Origin: Bacteroidota bacterium
GTDB taxonomy: Bacteria; Bacteroidota; Bacteroidia; Chitinophagales; Chitinophagaceae
Assembly: GCA_020161435.1 (NCBI GenBank)
Contig: JAIUNV010000001.1
Span: forward strand, 558,001 to 622,000
Length of the DNA: 64,000 nucleotides
Direction: 5' to 3'
The position numbers were made by a program, and so were the translations under genes. Under the pieces are notes generated by a model that was not told the DNA's origin, did not search any database, and saw nothing but the letters and a program-made list of their open reading frames with translations. How positions within the stretch are numbered: position 1 is the first letter of the stretch; every line of letters begins with the position of its first letter. Shown in pieces: positions 23,277 to 32,461 of this stretch.

Positions 23277-25622
23277 ATGAACGAAGCAGAAACAAGAGCA
23301 GAACTCATAGACCCAAAGCTAAAGGCTTGTGGTTGGGGCGTTGTGGAAGGCTCTAAAGTCCTTCGTGAATACAACATAACGGCAGGTAAAATTCAAACAG
23401 GCGGTGGCAGGGGCAAAAGAGAAATTGCCGATTATGTGTTGGTTTACAAAGGCATCAAGTTGGCAGTAGAAGAAGCCAAAAGTGACGAATTGGAAGTGAG
23501 TGAAGGCGTAATGCAAGCCAAAAAGTATGCAGACAAACTAAAATTAGAAACCACCTACAGTAGCAATGGTAAAGCCATTTACCAAATCTGCATGAAATCA
23601 GGCGAAGAAGGTTTGGTAACAGATTTTCTAAGCCCCGAAGAACTCTGGAATAAAACATTCCCGAAAAACACTGACACTGAGCTTGCCGAAGTGTGGCGAG
23701 AAAAATTTGCCAATATTCCATTTGAAGACAAAAGCGGAAGTTGGCAGTTAAGATACTATCAGGAAATAGCTGTACAACGCACCGTTGAAGCCATTGCACA
23801 AAACAAAGAAAGAATTTTGCTGACCCTTGCCACAGGAACAGGAAAAACGGCAATCGCTTTTCAAATTGCGTGGAAACTATACCAAACCCGTTGGAACTTA
23901 CAACGAGACGGCAACCGCAGACCGAGAATTTTATTTTTAGCCGACAGAAACATTTTAGCAGACCAAGCCTACAATTCGTTTTCGGCATTTCCCGAAGATG
24001 CTTTGGTGCGGATAAAGCCCAATGAAATAAAGAAAAGCGGAAAAGTGCCCACCAACGGCACCATTTTCTTTACCATTTTTCAAACCTTTATGAGTGGCAC
24101 TGATGCAGCAGGAAAACCTGCACCCTACTTTGGCGAATATCCAGCTGACTATTTTGATTTTATCATCATTGACGAGTGCCACCGAGGTGGAGCCAATGAC
24201 GAAAGCAATTGGCGAAGAATTTTGGAATATTTCAGTCCGGCAGTGCAATTGGGTTTAACCGCCACGCCCAAACGAAAAGACAATGTGGACACATACAAAT
24301 ACTTTGGTGAACCTGTTTACATCTATTCGCTGAAAGAAGGCATCAATGACGGCTTTTTAACGCCATTCAAAGTAAAACGCATCAAAACTACGTTGGATGA
24401 TTACCGCTACACTTCAGACGACACGATTGTTGAAGGAGAAATTGAAGAAGGTAAATTGTATGAAGAAAAAGACTTTAACCGCACTATTGAAATTGTAGAA
24501 CGGGAAGCCAAGCGGGTAAATATATTTTTAGATGAAGCTAACCAAAACGAGAAAGCAATAATCTTTTGTGCCAACCAAGGGCACGCAGCATTGATAAGAG
24601 ATTTGGTAAACCAAAACGCCAAAAACAAAGACCCTTTTTATTGTGTTCGTGTTACCGCCAATGACGGTGAAGAAGGCGAAAGACTGTTACGAGAATTTCA
24701 AGACAACGAAAAAACAATTCCAACCATTTTAACTACTTCGCAAAAACTCTCCACAGGAGTTGATGCACGTAACATTCGCAATATCGTTTTGCTTCGCCCA
24801 GTAAATTCAATGATTGAGTTTAAACAAATTGTAGGCCGTGGCACACGATTGTTTGACGGTAAAGAGTTTTTTACTATTTACGATTTTGTGGATGCCTACA
24901 AACACTTTTCAGATCCGGAATGGGACGGTGAGCCATTAGAACCAGTAATTACAAGCGGGGTCCCTCCCATACCCAAACTTCCCACTGAACCTCAAGAGCC
25001 AAACGAGCCAGGGGAACCCAAACCTTTCAAACAAAAAATAAAAGTAAAACTGGCAAAAGGGAAAGACCGTCAAATTCAATTCACTTCGCAAACATCATTC
25101 TGGAGTGCAGATGGACGTCCAATATCAGCTGAAGAATTTCTAAGCAATCTATTTGGTGAATTACCCAAGTTATTCAAAGACGAAGAAGAATTGCGGAAAC
25201 TTTGGAGTAATCCCATTACCCGAAAAGTTTTGTTGGAGAATTTAGAATCTGCGGGTTTCCCGAAAGACGATTTACTGACCTTGCAAAAGTTGGTAGATAT
25301 GGAAAATAGTGACCTGTATGATGTTTTGGAATACGTATTCAATGGCGATTACATCGCAATGACAAGAGAGGATAGAGCAAAAGCAGCAGAAGCAACAATA
25401 TTTGCTTTGCTCAACGACAAGCAGAAAGAGTTTATCACTTTCGTTTTGAGTAAGTACATTGAGACAGGAGTGGATGAACTCGATCAGGAAAAACTACCCA
25501 TCTTACTTACTAACAAGTATCAATCATTAGAAGACGCTAAAGAAATTTTGGGAGACGTGGCAAATATCAGCCGTTTGTTCATTGAGTTTCAAGAACATCT
25601 CTATAAGCAGAAAGCTGCATAA
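23277..25622 (+). CDS. hsdR: Type I restriction endonuclease/translocase subunit HsdR
   Basis: 781 residues of the EcoEI-like class. The N-terminal PD-(D/E)xK nuclease has Asp52 and E66-A-K68 (ADYVL...VEEAK). The superfamily 2 translocase motor has Walker A ATGTGKT (185-191), DECH box (299-302), TATPKRKDN motif III, and QIVGRGTRL motif VI. A Pro-rich linker (PPIPKLPTEPQEPNEPGEP, about 562-580) separates the motor from the C-terminal HsdR domain that contacts HsdM/S. Composition returns to host-like (23641-23700: 28/60 G+C). It ends 17 bases before the convergent VWA gene. Confidence 0.95.
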   Translation: MNEAETRAELIDPKLKACGWGVVEGSKVLREYNITAGKIQTGGGRGKREIADYVLVYKGIKLAVEEAKSDELEVSEGVMQAKKYADKLKLETTYSSNGKAIYQICMKSGEEGLVTDFLSPEELWNKTFPKNTDTELAEVWREKFANIPFEDKSGSWQLRYYQEIAVQRTVEAIAQNKERILLTLATGTGKTAIAFQIAWKLYQTRWNLQRDGNRRPRILFLADRNILADQAYNSFSAFPEDALVRIKPNEIKKSGKVPTNGTIFFTIFQTFMSGTDAAGKPAPYFGEYPADYFDFIIIDECHRGGANDESNWRRILEYFSPAVQLGLTATPKRKDNVDTYKYFGEPVYIYSLKEGINDGFLTPFKVKRIKTTLDDYRYTSDDTIVEGEIEEGKLYEEKDFNRTIEIVEREAKRVNIFLDEANQNEKAIIFCANQGHAALIRDLVNQNAKNKDPFYCVRVTANDGEEGERLLREFQDNEKTIPTILTTSQKLSTGVDARNIRNIVLLRPVNSMIEFKQIVGRGTRLFDGKEFFTIYDFVDAYKHFSDPEWDGEPLEPVITSGVPPIPKLPTEPQEPNEPGEPKPFKQKIKVKLAKGKDRQIQFTSQTSFWSADGRPISAEEFLSNLFGELPKLFKDEEELRKLWSNPITRKVLLENLESAGFPKDDLLTLQKLVDMENSDLYDVLEYVFNGDYIAMTREDRAKAAEATIFALLNDKQKEFITFVLSKYIETGVDELDQEKLPILLTNKYQSLEDAKEILGDVANISRLFIEFQEHLYKQKAA

Positions 25623-25639
25623 TTTAAAAATATTTGTTC

Positions 25640-27244
25640 TTACCAACTCTTCCTCCCAGGCAACTTCGCCGATTTCTTTTGCTGCTGCATTTGCTGGCGA
25701 ATGCGTTTTTCTTCTTGCTGTAGCGCCTTCAACTGATCATCGGCTTTTTGCTGTTGCTTCTTGTTGTCGGGGTTTGGCTGCGGTTGCTGTTGCTGCTGTT
25801 GTTTTTTCAGTTCATCCAGCGCTATGTTCAGGTTGCGGCTTATTTCTGCATCATCGGGTTGGTATTTCAGCGCCTGCTTAAATGAGCCCACGGCTTCTTT
25901 CAGTTGCTTGTGATGTGCTTGCGCCAATCCGGCGTTGTTGTGCAGCATGGCTTTGGCACGGGCATCGCTGCCGGCCTTTTGCAGCATGGCTTGATATTGG
26001 CTGGCTGCTTTTTCGTAATCGCCTTTTTTGTAGGCAATATTGCCCAAATGCATGCCTGCCATCCAGGCATTGGGGTTGGCTTTCAGCACTTCGGCATACA
26101 GCGCAGCGGCTTCATCCAGCTTGCCCTGCTGGTATAGCGCATCGGCCTGTTGGAGTTGGCTGTTGGTATTGGTTTGTGCTGAAGTGGCAATGGGTAGTAT
26201 CAACACCAAAAAACAAGCAGCTACGGCGGCTATTTTTTTCTTGCTTCTTTTTTCGGTGAGGGCAGTGGCTACAATAATCAGCAACAAGGCCAACGCTATC
26301 AGCCAGTGGCTGTAGCTGTAATAATTCACCAGGTAGCTGTTGAGCATGGGCGATTTGGGCAGCTCCCGCAATATGGCCAGCACCGCATTGGCATGTTCTT
26401 GTGTAGTGGCTGGTGGCAGGTAACGGCCACCAGTTTGTGCAGCCAGTTGCTGCAGTATTTTTTCGTTCAGTTTGCTTACCACGGGTTCGCCATTCTCATC
26501 CCGTACGGGCAGGCCCGTGCCATCTTTCAGCACAATGCCATTGGGCGTTCCAATGCCCACAGTTATGAGCATCACGCCTGCTTTTTGCAGGGCTTCGGCG
26601 GCAGCCATGGCATCGCCTTCCAGCTCTTCGCCATCTGTGAGCAGCACCACCGCTTTGTGTGCCGGGTCGGCTATGGGCAGGCTTTCGGCGGCGGTTTGCA
26701 GGGCCAGTTGCAGATCGGTGCCTTCGAGCGGTACGGCCTTGCCATCGAGCCCGCTGATGAGCAATCGGGCGGCTTGTAAATCGGTGGTGAGGGGCAGTTG
26801 CAACCAGGCTTCGCCGGCAAAAGCTACTACTGCCACTTTGCTGCCTTGCAGGGTATCGGTAAGCTTGGTAGCAATGAGGCGTGCCTGCTCCAGCCGGCTG
26901 GGGCTGGCATCGGCAGATAGCATGCTGTTGCTTACATCAATAGCCAGCACCACTTCCATGCCTTCTACCTGTGCGCCGCCCTTTTCAAGGGGTTGTTGCA
27001 GGCTCAGCATACCCAGTGCCAGCAGGGTTACAGCTACCAGCATCAGCAATTGCTGCAGCCGCCATTTACGCGGCGAATAAGTTGCGGTAATGGCCGCCAG
27101 CAGCGGTTGATCGGCTAGTTTGGTGAGTGTCTTTTTTTTCCAACGGGCATAGGCCCACCAACCCAGCGCCATGGGTACCAATGCCAGCAACCACCATCCG
27201 TTTTGCGGATGGGCAAGGCTGTATGCGGCTTGGTGTAATATCAT
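25640..27244 (-). CDS. VWA-TPR membrane protein (BatB-BatC-like fusion)
   Basis: 534 residues. Two N-terminal membrane helices (about 17-33 and 63-81) precede a von Willebrand A domain with a complete MIDAS (DVSNS at 103-107, then LLTDGEELEG). Two more helices (about 315-335 and 342-362) follow, then TPR repeats (about 365-475), and a Gln/Lys-rich C-terminal tail. In many Bacteroidota, BatB (VWA) and BatC (TPR) are separate genes of the aerotolerance operon; here they are joined and stand without BatA, BatD or a MoxR ATPase nearby. The metal-ion site suggests a protein-binding or scaffold role at the inner membrane. Confidence 0.85.
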   Translation of the reverse strand: MILHQAAYSLAHPQNGWWLLALVPMALGWWAYARWKKKTLTKLADQPLLAAITATYSPRKWRLQQLLMLVAVTLLALGMLSLQQPLEKGGAQVEGMEVVLAIDVSNSMLSADASPSRLEQARLIATKLTDTLQGSKVAVVAFAGEAWLQLPLTTDLQAARLLISGLDGKAVPLEGTDLQLALQTAAESLPIADPAHKAVVLLTDGEELEGDAMAAAEALQKAGVMLITVGIGTPNGIVLKDGTGLPVRDENGEPVVSKLNEKILQQLAAQTGGRYLPPATTQEHANAVLAILRELPKSPMLNSYLVNYYSYSHWLIALALLLIIVATALTEKRSKKKIAAVAACFLVLILPIATSAQTNTNSQLQQADALYQQGKLDEAAALYAEVLKANPNAWMAGMHLGNIAYKKGDYEKAASQYQAMLQKAGSDARAKAMLHNNAGLAQAHHKQLKEAVGSFKQALKYQPDDAEISRNLNIALDELKKQQQQQQPQPNPDNKKQQQKADDQLKALQQEEKRIRQQMQQQKKSAKLPGRKSW

Positions 27245-27291
27245 GTGGGTGCTGTTGGAAAAGATAGCTGCAAAACGCAGCTGCGGGTAGA

Positions 27292-28128
27292 TTATTTCCT
27301 GCCTTCAAAAAATCCTTTCTCTTTCAAAATGCTTTTCACAATATTGAGGCGAATGGTTTTGAAATCCACCTTCGGATCGGGGCTTTCTACATTGAGCACA
27401 AAAAAGTAGGGGTGCTTGTTTTCTTCAATCCATCCAACCAGCCATCCGAGTTGGTTGCCTTTTTCGGTAGTGCCCCAGCCGGTTTTGTAGGCCAGCGTGT
27501 ATTTGTCGGTCTTTTCCCGAATCATGAGGTCTTTTACAATTTCCTGCTCCCGGTTTTGAAAAGGCAGCTGCTTAAAGTACAGGCGCTTTACCAGACCCAG
27601 CTCTTCATCGGGTGTTATTTTCAATGAATTGTCGAGCCAGAAACGATCGATGGTGGCGCCAATTTTTTTATTGCCATAGCCCACGCTGTCCAGCATCTTT
27701 TGCATGGTGTCGCGGCCAATGCGGCGGGCCATTTCCTGATAAAAACCCACATTGCTCACGGCAAAAGCTTCCCGCATGTTCATGTCTTTGTTCCAGTCGG
27801 TCATGGTATCGCCGCTTGGGCTGGTGCGTACCACGCCATCCCAGGGTACTACCACGGTATCGCTGAAAATACGGCCGGTACCCAAGGCTACCAGCGAGTT
27901 GAAAATTTTAAACGTAGAAGCCGGTGTGTAAGCACTATCGCGGTAGCGAGGCATGTTGTAAATGGTAAACTGGCCCTGCCCGTTGTCGAACATGCCGAAG
28001 CAGCCCTCCACCTTGGCCGAGTCGAAATACTTTTTCAGCTCATTCTCCTGCGTAATATTATTGGTACTGCAAGCAGTCATCCACAAACTGGCCACTATTG
28101 CCATGGCCGGAAATACACGTTTCATCAT
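27292..28128 (-). CDS. Class D (OXA-type) beta-lactamase-like lipoprotein
   Basis: 278 residues with all class D motifs: STFK with catalytic Ser71 and Lys74, SNV (125-127), YGN (151-153), FWLDNSLKITP with the conserved Trp164, and KTG (215-217). Class D enzymes hydrolyse penicillins and some carbapenems through a carbamylated lysine. The N-terminus ends in a lipobox-like WMTAC (Cys20), so the protein is probably membrane-anchored instead of freely periplasmic. Spectrum cannot be judged from sequence by eye. A distant relationship to BlaR1/MecR1 sensor domains is possible, but the small size without membrane helices or a metalloprotease favours an enzyme. It is divergent from the Fic gene. Confidence 0.9.
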   Translation of the reverse strand: MMKRVFPAMAIVASLWMTACSTNNITQENELKKYFDSAKVEGCFGMFDNGQGQFTIYNMPRYRDSAYTPASTFKIFNSLVALGTGRIFSDTVVVPWDGVVRTSPSGDTMTDWNKDMNMREAFAVSNVGFYQEMARRIGRDTMQKMLDSVGYGNKKIGATIDRFWLDNSLKITPDEELGLVKRLYFKQLPFQNREQEIVKDLMIREKTDKYTLAYKTGWGTTEKGNQLGWLVGWIEENKHPYFFVLNVESPDPKVDFKTIRLNIVKSILKEKGFFEGRK

Positions 28129-28203
28129 ATCGTTGCAAATGTCTGCCTAAGAACGGTGCAAGGCAAAGATTTGTTGGAAAATGAAAATATCGGGTAAATG
28201 ATT

Positions 28204-28232
28204 TTGAAGACCAACCGATATTTATATCTTTG
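28204..28232 (+). promoter_or_regulatory. Candidate promoter of the Fic gene
   Basis: A TTG (28204-28206) and TATCTTTG (28225-28232) are separated by 18 bases, matching the Bacteroidota TTG-N17..23-TAnnTTTG consensus. The -7 box ends only 4 bases before the ATG at 28237, so transcription would begin at or near the start codon (leaderless mRNA), unless translation starts at a later ATG. Confidence 0.55.
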
Positions 28233-28236
28233 TGGC

Positions 28237-29202
28237 ATGTGGAAAGAACAGGTAACCGATATTTTGAGAGCAGACATGCCGCTGCAAAGGCTCGATGAAA
28301 AGAAGGCCGGCATTGTGGCTGTCCGGCCCATTCCTCATGCCGCCATGCTGCGGATTCAGGAGGCACTTTCCATAGAGTGGACCTACAATAGCAACAGCAT
28401 TGAAGGCAACACCCTCAGCCTGGCCGAAACCCGTGCCGTGCTGCAAGATGGCATTACCATTAAGGGCAAAAGTCTGCGGGAGCATTTTGAAGCGGTGAAC
28501 CATCAGGAAGCTATTGAGCTGATTGAGGTATTGGCACAGCCGGGAGCGGTCATTCAAGAAAGCATGGTGCTGGATGTGCATGCGCTGGTGCTCGATAAAA
28601 TTGAAAAAGATTTTGCCGGTCGCTACCGCAATGCAGGGGTAAGAATTACCGGTGCCAATTTCATTCCACCGAATGCAGTGAAAGTACCCGATTTGATGGC
28701 GGAGCTGATGGATTGGGTGCAAGAAAACCCGCTGGGCATGCACCCGCTGCAACTGGCTACGGCTTTTCATCACCGCTTTGTGCATATCCATCCGTTTTTT
28801 GATGGGAATGGCCGAACGGTACGGTTGCTGTTTAACCTGCTGCTGATGCGGGAAGGCTATCCGCCGGCCATTATTTTGCGCAACGACCGGCGTAAATATT
28901 ATGATGCCCTCAACCAGGCCAACGATGGCCGTTATGAAAAGCTGTGCCTGCTGATGAGTCAGGCGTTGGAGCGGTCGTTGGATATATACCTGAGCAACAT
29001 TACTGATACTGCTGAGGCGTATAAGCCCATCAACAATGTGCTGGAAGATGAAGGGCTGCCGTACGGGCAGGAGTACATCAGCCTGCTGGCCCGGCAGGGC
29101 AAAATTGCAGCTTACAAAGAGGGCAGGGTTTGGTACACCAGTGCCGAGGCGATTGAGCAATATTTAAACAAAAGAAAACGCAAGCACAAGCAACAATCCT
29201 GA
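28237..29202 (+). CDS. Fic-family AMPylase, self-inhibited class
   Basis: 321 residues. Fic motif HPFFDGNGR is at 185-193, complete for AMP-transfer activity. An inhibitory-helix motif S52-NSI-E56-G57 lies N-terminal to the Fic core (class II arrangement), so the enzyme carries its own ATP-site inhibitor and needs no antitoxin. The C-terminal ~60 residues (YGQEYISLLARQGKIAAYKEGRVWYTSAEAIEQYL) look like a winged-helix/MerR-type DNA-binding module. I chose ATG 28237; the open frame reaches 28198, but that part overlaps the promoter. It is followed by a terminator shared with rny. Confidence 0.9.
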   Translation: MWKEQVTDILRADMPLQRLDEKKAGIVAVRPIPHAAMLRIQEALSIEWTYNSNSIEGNTLSLAETRAVLQDGITIKGKSLREHFEAVNHQEAIELIEVLAQPGAVIQESMVLDVHALVLDKIEKDFAGRYRNAGVRITGANFIPPNAVKVPDLMAELMDWVQENPLGMHPLQLATAFHHRFVHIHPFFDGNGRTVRLLFNLLLMREGYPPAIILRNDRRKYYDALNQANDGRYEKLCLLMSQALERSLDIYLSNITDTAEAYKPINNVLEDEGLPYGQEYISLLARQGKIAAYKEGRVWYTSAEAIEQYLNKRKRKHKQQS

Positions 29203-29213
29203 TGTGGTGCTAT

Positions 29214-29246
29214 AAAAAAGCCCGACCATTTGGCCGGGCTTTTTTT
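29214..29246. terminator. Bidirectional terminator between the Fic gene and rny
   Basis: AAAAAAGCCCG...CGGGCTTTTTTT, with inner CC/GG pairs around an ATTT loop. It serves the convergent Fic (+) and rny (-) genes. Confidence 0.9.
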
Positions 29247-29261
29247 ATGAAATAGCGTTGA

Positions 29262-30821
29262 TTATCGGGCTACGTTCACCGCACGTTTTTCACGAATCAC
29301 AGTTACTTTGATTTGACCGGGATAGGTCATTTCTGTTTGAATTTTCTGTGCAATTTCAAAGCTGAGTTTGTCGCTTTCGGCGTCGGTTACTTTTTCGGCT
29401 TCTACTATTACCCGCAGCTCACGACCGGCCTGAATGGCGTAGGCTTTTTCTACACCGCCATAGCCAAGGGCCAGGTTTTCGAGGTCTTTGATGCGCTGCA
29501 AATATTGCTGCATGATTTCGCGGCGGGCACCGGGGCGTGCACCACTGATGGCATCGCAAGCCTGAATGATGGGGGAAATCACGTAGGCCATTTCCATTTC
29601 ATCGTGGTGGGCGCCAATGGCGTTCACCACGCTGGGGTGTTCACCATATTTTTCGGCCAGCTTGGCACCCAGCAGGGCGTGGCTCAGTTCAGTTTCTTCA
29701 TCGGGCACTTTACCAATATCGTGCAGCAAACCGGCACGTTTGGCCAGCTTGGGGTTGAGGCCCAATTCGGCAGCCATAATACCGCAAAGGTTGGCGGTTT
29801 CGCGGCTGTGCATCAGCAGGTTTTGACCGTAAGAAGAACGGAAACGCATCCGGCCTACCATGCGTACCAGCTCTTTGTGCAGGCCGTGTATGCCCAATTC
29901 AATTACGGTACGTTCACCAATTTCCATTACCTGCTCTTCAATTTGCTTGCGGGTTTTTTCTACCACTTCTTCAATACGGGCAGGGTGAATACGGCCATCT
30001 GTAACAAGACGCTGCAAGCTGAGGCGGGCAATTTCGCGGCGCAGCGGATCGAAACTGCTGAGAATGATGGCTTCGGGGGTATCGTCTACAATCAGATCGA
30101 CACCTGTGGCAGCTTCGATCGCCCGGATGTTTCGGCCTTCGCGGCCAATGATTTGACCTTTGATTTCGTCTGTTTCAAGGTTGAAAACCGTTACGGCGTT
30201 TTCAATGGCTTGCTCGGCAGCCGTACGCTGTATGGTTTGGATGATGATTTTACGGGCTTCTTTGGTAGCCTTTTGTTTGGCATCATCAATTATTTCTTGC
30301 TGAATAACAAGGGCACGGGTTTGTGCTTCCTGCTTCAGGCTTTCGATGAGTTGGGCACGGGCTTCATCTGCAGTAAGGGTGGCAATCTTTTCGAGGCGAC
30401 GCACATGTTCCTCCTGATTGCGGTCCAGCTCTGCTTTTTTCTGGCTTACTACTTCCAGCTGACGGGTGAGGTTTTCTTTGATGGCCTCATTTTCCTTCAT
30501 CTGCTTGTCGAGGTTGCCGCTTTTTGAATTCAGGCTTTGCTCCTGGCTACGGATGCGGCTTTCTGCTTCGGCTACTTTTTTGTTGCGTTCCAGAATTTCT
30601 TTGTCGTGCTCGGCTTTGAGTTGAACAAACTTTTCTTTGGCTTCCAGCAGTTTTTCTTTTTTCAGGGCTTCGGCAGAGGTTTGTGCATCGACCAGCATTT
30701 TTTTCGCCTCAATTTCTGCTTCTTCCAGTTTCTTTTTGGTGTTTCCTGCAAAGAGGAATTTGCCCGCCACCAAGCCTACAATGAGACAGATGACACCAAT
30801 TATAATTGCTATAGGATCCAT
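29262..30821 (-). CDS. rny: Ribonuclease Y
   Basis: A 519-residue membrane-anchored endoribonuclease initiating mRNA decay. The start at ATG 30821 gives the typical anchor [20 protein letters not shown] (residues 1-20). A long Glu/Lys/Gln coiled coil follows to about residue 190, then a KH domain with [17 protein letters not shown], and an HD domain with [10 protein letters not shown] and [10 protein letters not shown]. The length is normal. Upstream codons of the open frame (to 30869) lack any RNase Y feature. Confidence 0.96.
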   Translation of the reverse strand: MDPIAIIIGVICLIVGLVAGKFLFAGNTKKKLEEAEIEAKKMLVDAQTSAEALKKEKLLEAKEKFVQLKAEHDKEILERNKKVAEAESRIRSQEQSLNSKSGNLDKQMKENEAIKENLTRQLEVVSQKKAELDRNQEEHVRRLEKIATLTADEARAQLIESLKQEAQTRALVIQQEIIDDAKQKATKEARKIIIQTIQRTAAEQAIENAVTVFNLETDEIKGQIIGREGRNIRAIEAATGVDLIVDDTPEAIILSSFDPLRREIARLSLQRLVTDGRIHPARIEEVVEKTRKQIEEQVMEIGERTVIELGIHGLHKELVRMVGRMRFRSSYGQNLLMHSRETANLCGIMAAELGLNPKLAKRAGLLHDIGKVPDEETELSHALLGAKLAEKYGEHPSVVNAIGAHHDEMEMAYVISPIIQACDAISGARPGARREIMQQYLQRIKDLENLALGYGGVEKAYAIQAGRELRVIVEAEKVTDAESDKLSFEIAQKIQTEMTYPGQIKVTVIREKRAVNVAR

Positions 30822-30973
30822 TGTGTTAGATGTTTTAATCCGACGACAGGCGCAGCGGGTTGCCGGCATGCCAATCGTTGTTGTTGAATAGAATGCGTCT
30901 GTTAGCGGGCGAAAATACGGAAAACGGGCCGAGCTTACCGCAAGGTTTTGCTAATGCCATAGCTGAAATGGTG

Positions 30974-30998
30974 AAAGCCCCGAATGCGGGGGCTTTTT
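30974..30998 (+). terminator. Hairpin followed by T-run
   Basis: AAAGCCCC (30974-30981) and GGGGCTTT (30989-30996) with a T-run on the plus strand. No plus-strand gene lies upstream within 1.7 kb; on the minus strand it would follow the DUF4407 gene but has only three T's. The rest of the gap 30822-31017 shows nothing recognisable. Confidence 0.5.
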
Positions 30999-31017
30999 GG
31001 TTGTAAATAATTGCAAA

Positions 31018-32217
31018 TCAACGCAGCAGGCGTTTAAAAAGGGACTGCCAAAACTGGCGGGATGTACGCCCCGCATTGGCCTGCCAGTGTACTGATTCCT
31101 GTTCTATTTCGGCTTTGGCCAAGGATGCAAACCGCTCATGCATTTGTGAGATGCTGGCGGCTTCGGTGGCTTGCCGTAGTTGCAGATCATGGTCGGCGGC
31201 GGCTTTTTTGGCCGTCAAATCCTTGCGAATCTGGTCGATATCAAACTGCTCGGTTTCCATCGCAGCCACTGCATAAGGGCCGGCAGGCATCAGGCTTTTC
31301 ACAATCACCGGCATCAGTTCTATGAGCATGAGCAGGGCCATTATAAGATAATAACGAAACGCTACGGCATCGTTTTGGGCCACCAGGTGTTGCATAGCCT
31401 CGATACGGGTGAGAAAACCGTGGTTGAGCAATTGAGCAAATGCCGCCTCGTCTTTGCGAATGGTTGTTTCAATTTTGGCCAGCTCACGGCGAAGGCTATC
31501 CATGGTAGGTTGGTGTTGGGCCTGCCACTGGTTGTATGCCGAGGTTCTTTCAGCATACGCTTGTTGCTTGGCTTTGGCAATAACACTGATGCCTTTGGTG
31601 CCGGAGCCTCCCGTACCATCGGCTTCGGCCAGATAGGCTTGCTGAGCCTGCAGCAGCTCAGTGTAACGGGCTTGGGCTTGTGTTTCGAATTGTACCAGTT
31701 GTTGAGTAATGGCTGTTTTTTGCCCAGCATAAATACTATCCAGTTGTTGCCGCTTTTGTTGTACCCGCACTCCGTTGTCAATCGATGCTTGTGTTTTTAC
31801 TTCCTGATCGAATAAATACAAAACGGCTGGTTGGGCCATAAACAAACCAATGACTAACGCCAGTAACAAACGCAACAACAGGGGCAGCCATTGTTTCTTA
31901 AACGGGTTCATGGTTTTGATGAGTGCCCGGTCGATGTTTACAATAACAAAGCCCATAAAAATGCCGAGCGGCAGAAACGACCAGGCTGGAGCAGTGGTGG
32001 TGCTGAAAAAATATGTCCAGGCCATAACGGCAAATACACCCGTACAGCCTACCGTTAGGCCAATAATACGAAACCGGTTTCTATCGACCGTGTATTGCTG
32101 CAAGAGCGTTGGTTCAACAGCAGCCAGCCACCACAGTGTTTTATCAATGGTTGAAATGGAGGGAGGATTGTTGCCTTCCGTTGATGCGTCGTGTTGTTGC
32201 ATAGTCATGTTGTCCAA
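31018..32217 (-). CDS. DUF4407 membrane protein
   Basis: 399 residues. Four membrane helices: two near residues 50-95 (FRIIGLTVGCTGVFAVMAWTYFF; FLPLGIFMGFVIVNIDRALI), one near 112-135, and one near 295-315 (YYLIMALLMLIELMPVIVKSL). A ~150-residue Gln/Ala-rich coiled-coil loop lies between helices 3 and 4, including the GTGGSGTKG stretch typical of DUF4407. The function of this family is unknown. The start could also be the ATG four codons later (MTMQQ). Confidence 0.85.
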   Translation of the reverse strand: MDNMTMQQHDASTEGNNPPSISTIDKTLWWLAAVEPTLLQQYTVDRNRFRIIGLTVGCTGVFAVMAWTYFFSTTTAPAWSFLPLGIFMGFVIVNIDRALIKTMNPFKKQWLPLLLRLLLALVIGLFMAQPAVLYLFDQEVKTQASIDNGVRVQQKRQQLDSIYAGQKTAITQQLVQFETQAQARYTELLQAQQAYLAEADGTGGSGTKGISVIAKAKQQAYAERTSAYNQWQAQHQPTMDSLRRELAKIETTIRKDEAAFAQLLNHGFLTRIEAMQHLVAQNDAVAFRYYLIMALLMLIELMPVIVKSLMPAGPYAVAAMETEQFDIDQIRKDLTAKKAAADHDLQLRQATEAASISQMHERFASLAKAEIEQESVHWQANAGRTSRQFWQSLFKRLLR

Positions 32218-32379
32218 TAGCTTGATAGTTGATGAAATCAGGCGTCATTGGTTCTCGGTTGGCATATCAAAGAACGCTGACAGCAGTAATTTTATTGGTT
32301 GCATAAATGCTCAATGCGATATTTTAATGATAGCAGGCATACTAATTGCATAAATGGTTAGATAATTAGAAAATAACGC

Positions 32380-32387
32380 TATATTTG
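32380..32387 (+). promoter_or_regulatory. Candidate -7 box of the HNH gene
   Basis: TATATTTG fits TAnnTTTG; no clear TTG -33 element lies at the expected distance. Just upstream, TTGCATAAATG occurs twice (32299-32309 and 32346-32356), a possible operator. The remaining gap 32218-32461 shows no gene. Confidence 0.45.
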
Positions 32388-32461
32388 GGATGCGTGATGA
32401 ATTGTTCGAACTAAATAAAAGTGGCAGAACAATATTGTAAACTCTTAACATCCTCCATCAA

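Noticed and set aside
19051..25622. Genomic island with attachment sites
   Set aside because: No integrase, tRNA gene or flanking direct repeat was found at the operon edges.
29313..30527. A 404-codon plus-strand open frame opposite rny
   Set aside because: Mirror of the RNase Y coding sequence; Phe/Gly-rich composition without any motif.
30822..31017. A small RNA gene (for example 6S or SRP RNA) between rny and the DUF4407 gene
   Set aside because: Only one plain hairpin is seen and none of the conserved SRP loop sequence; not enough for a call.
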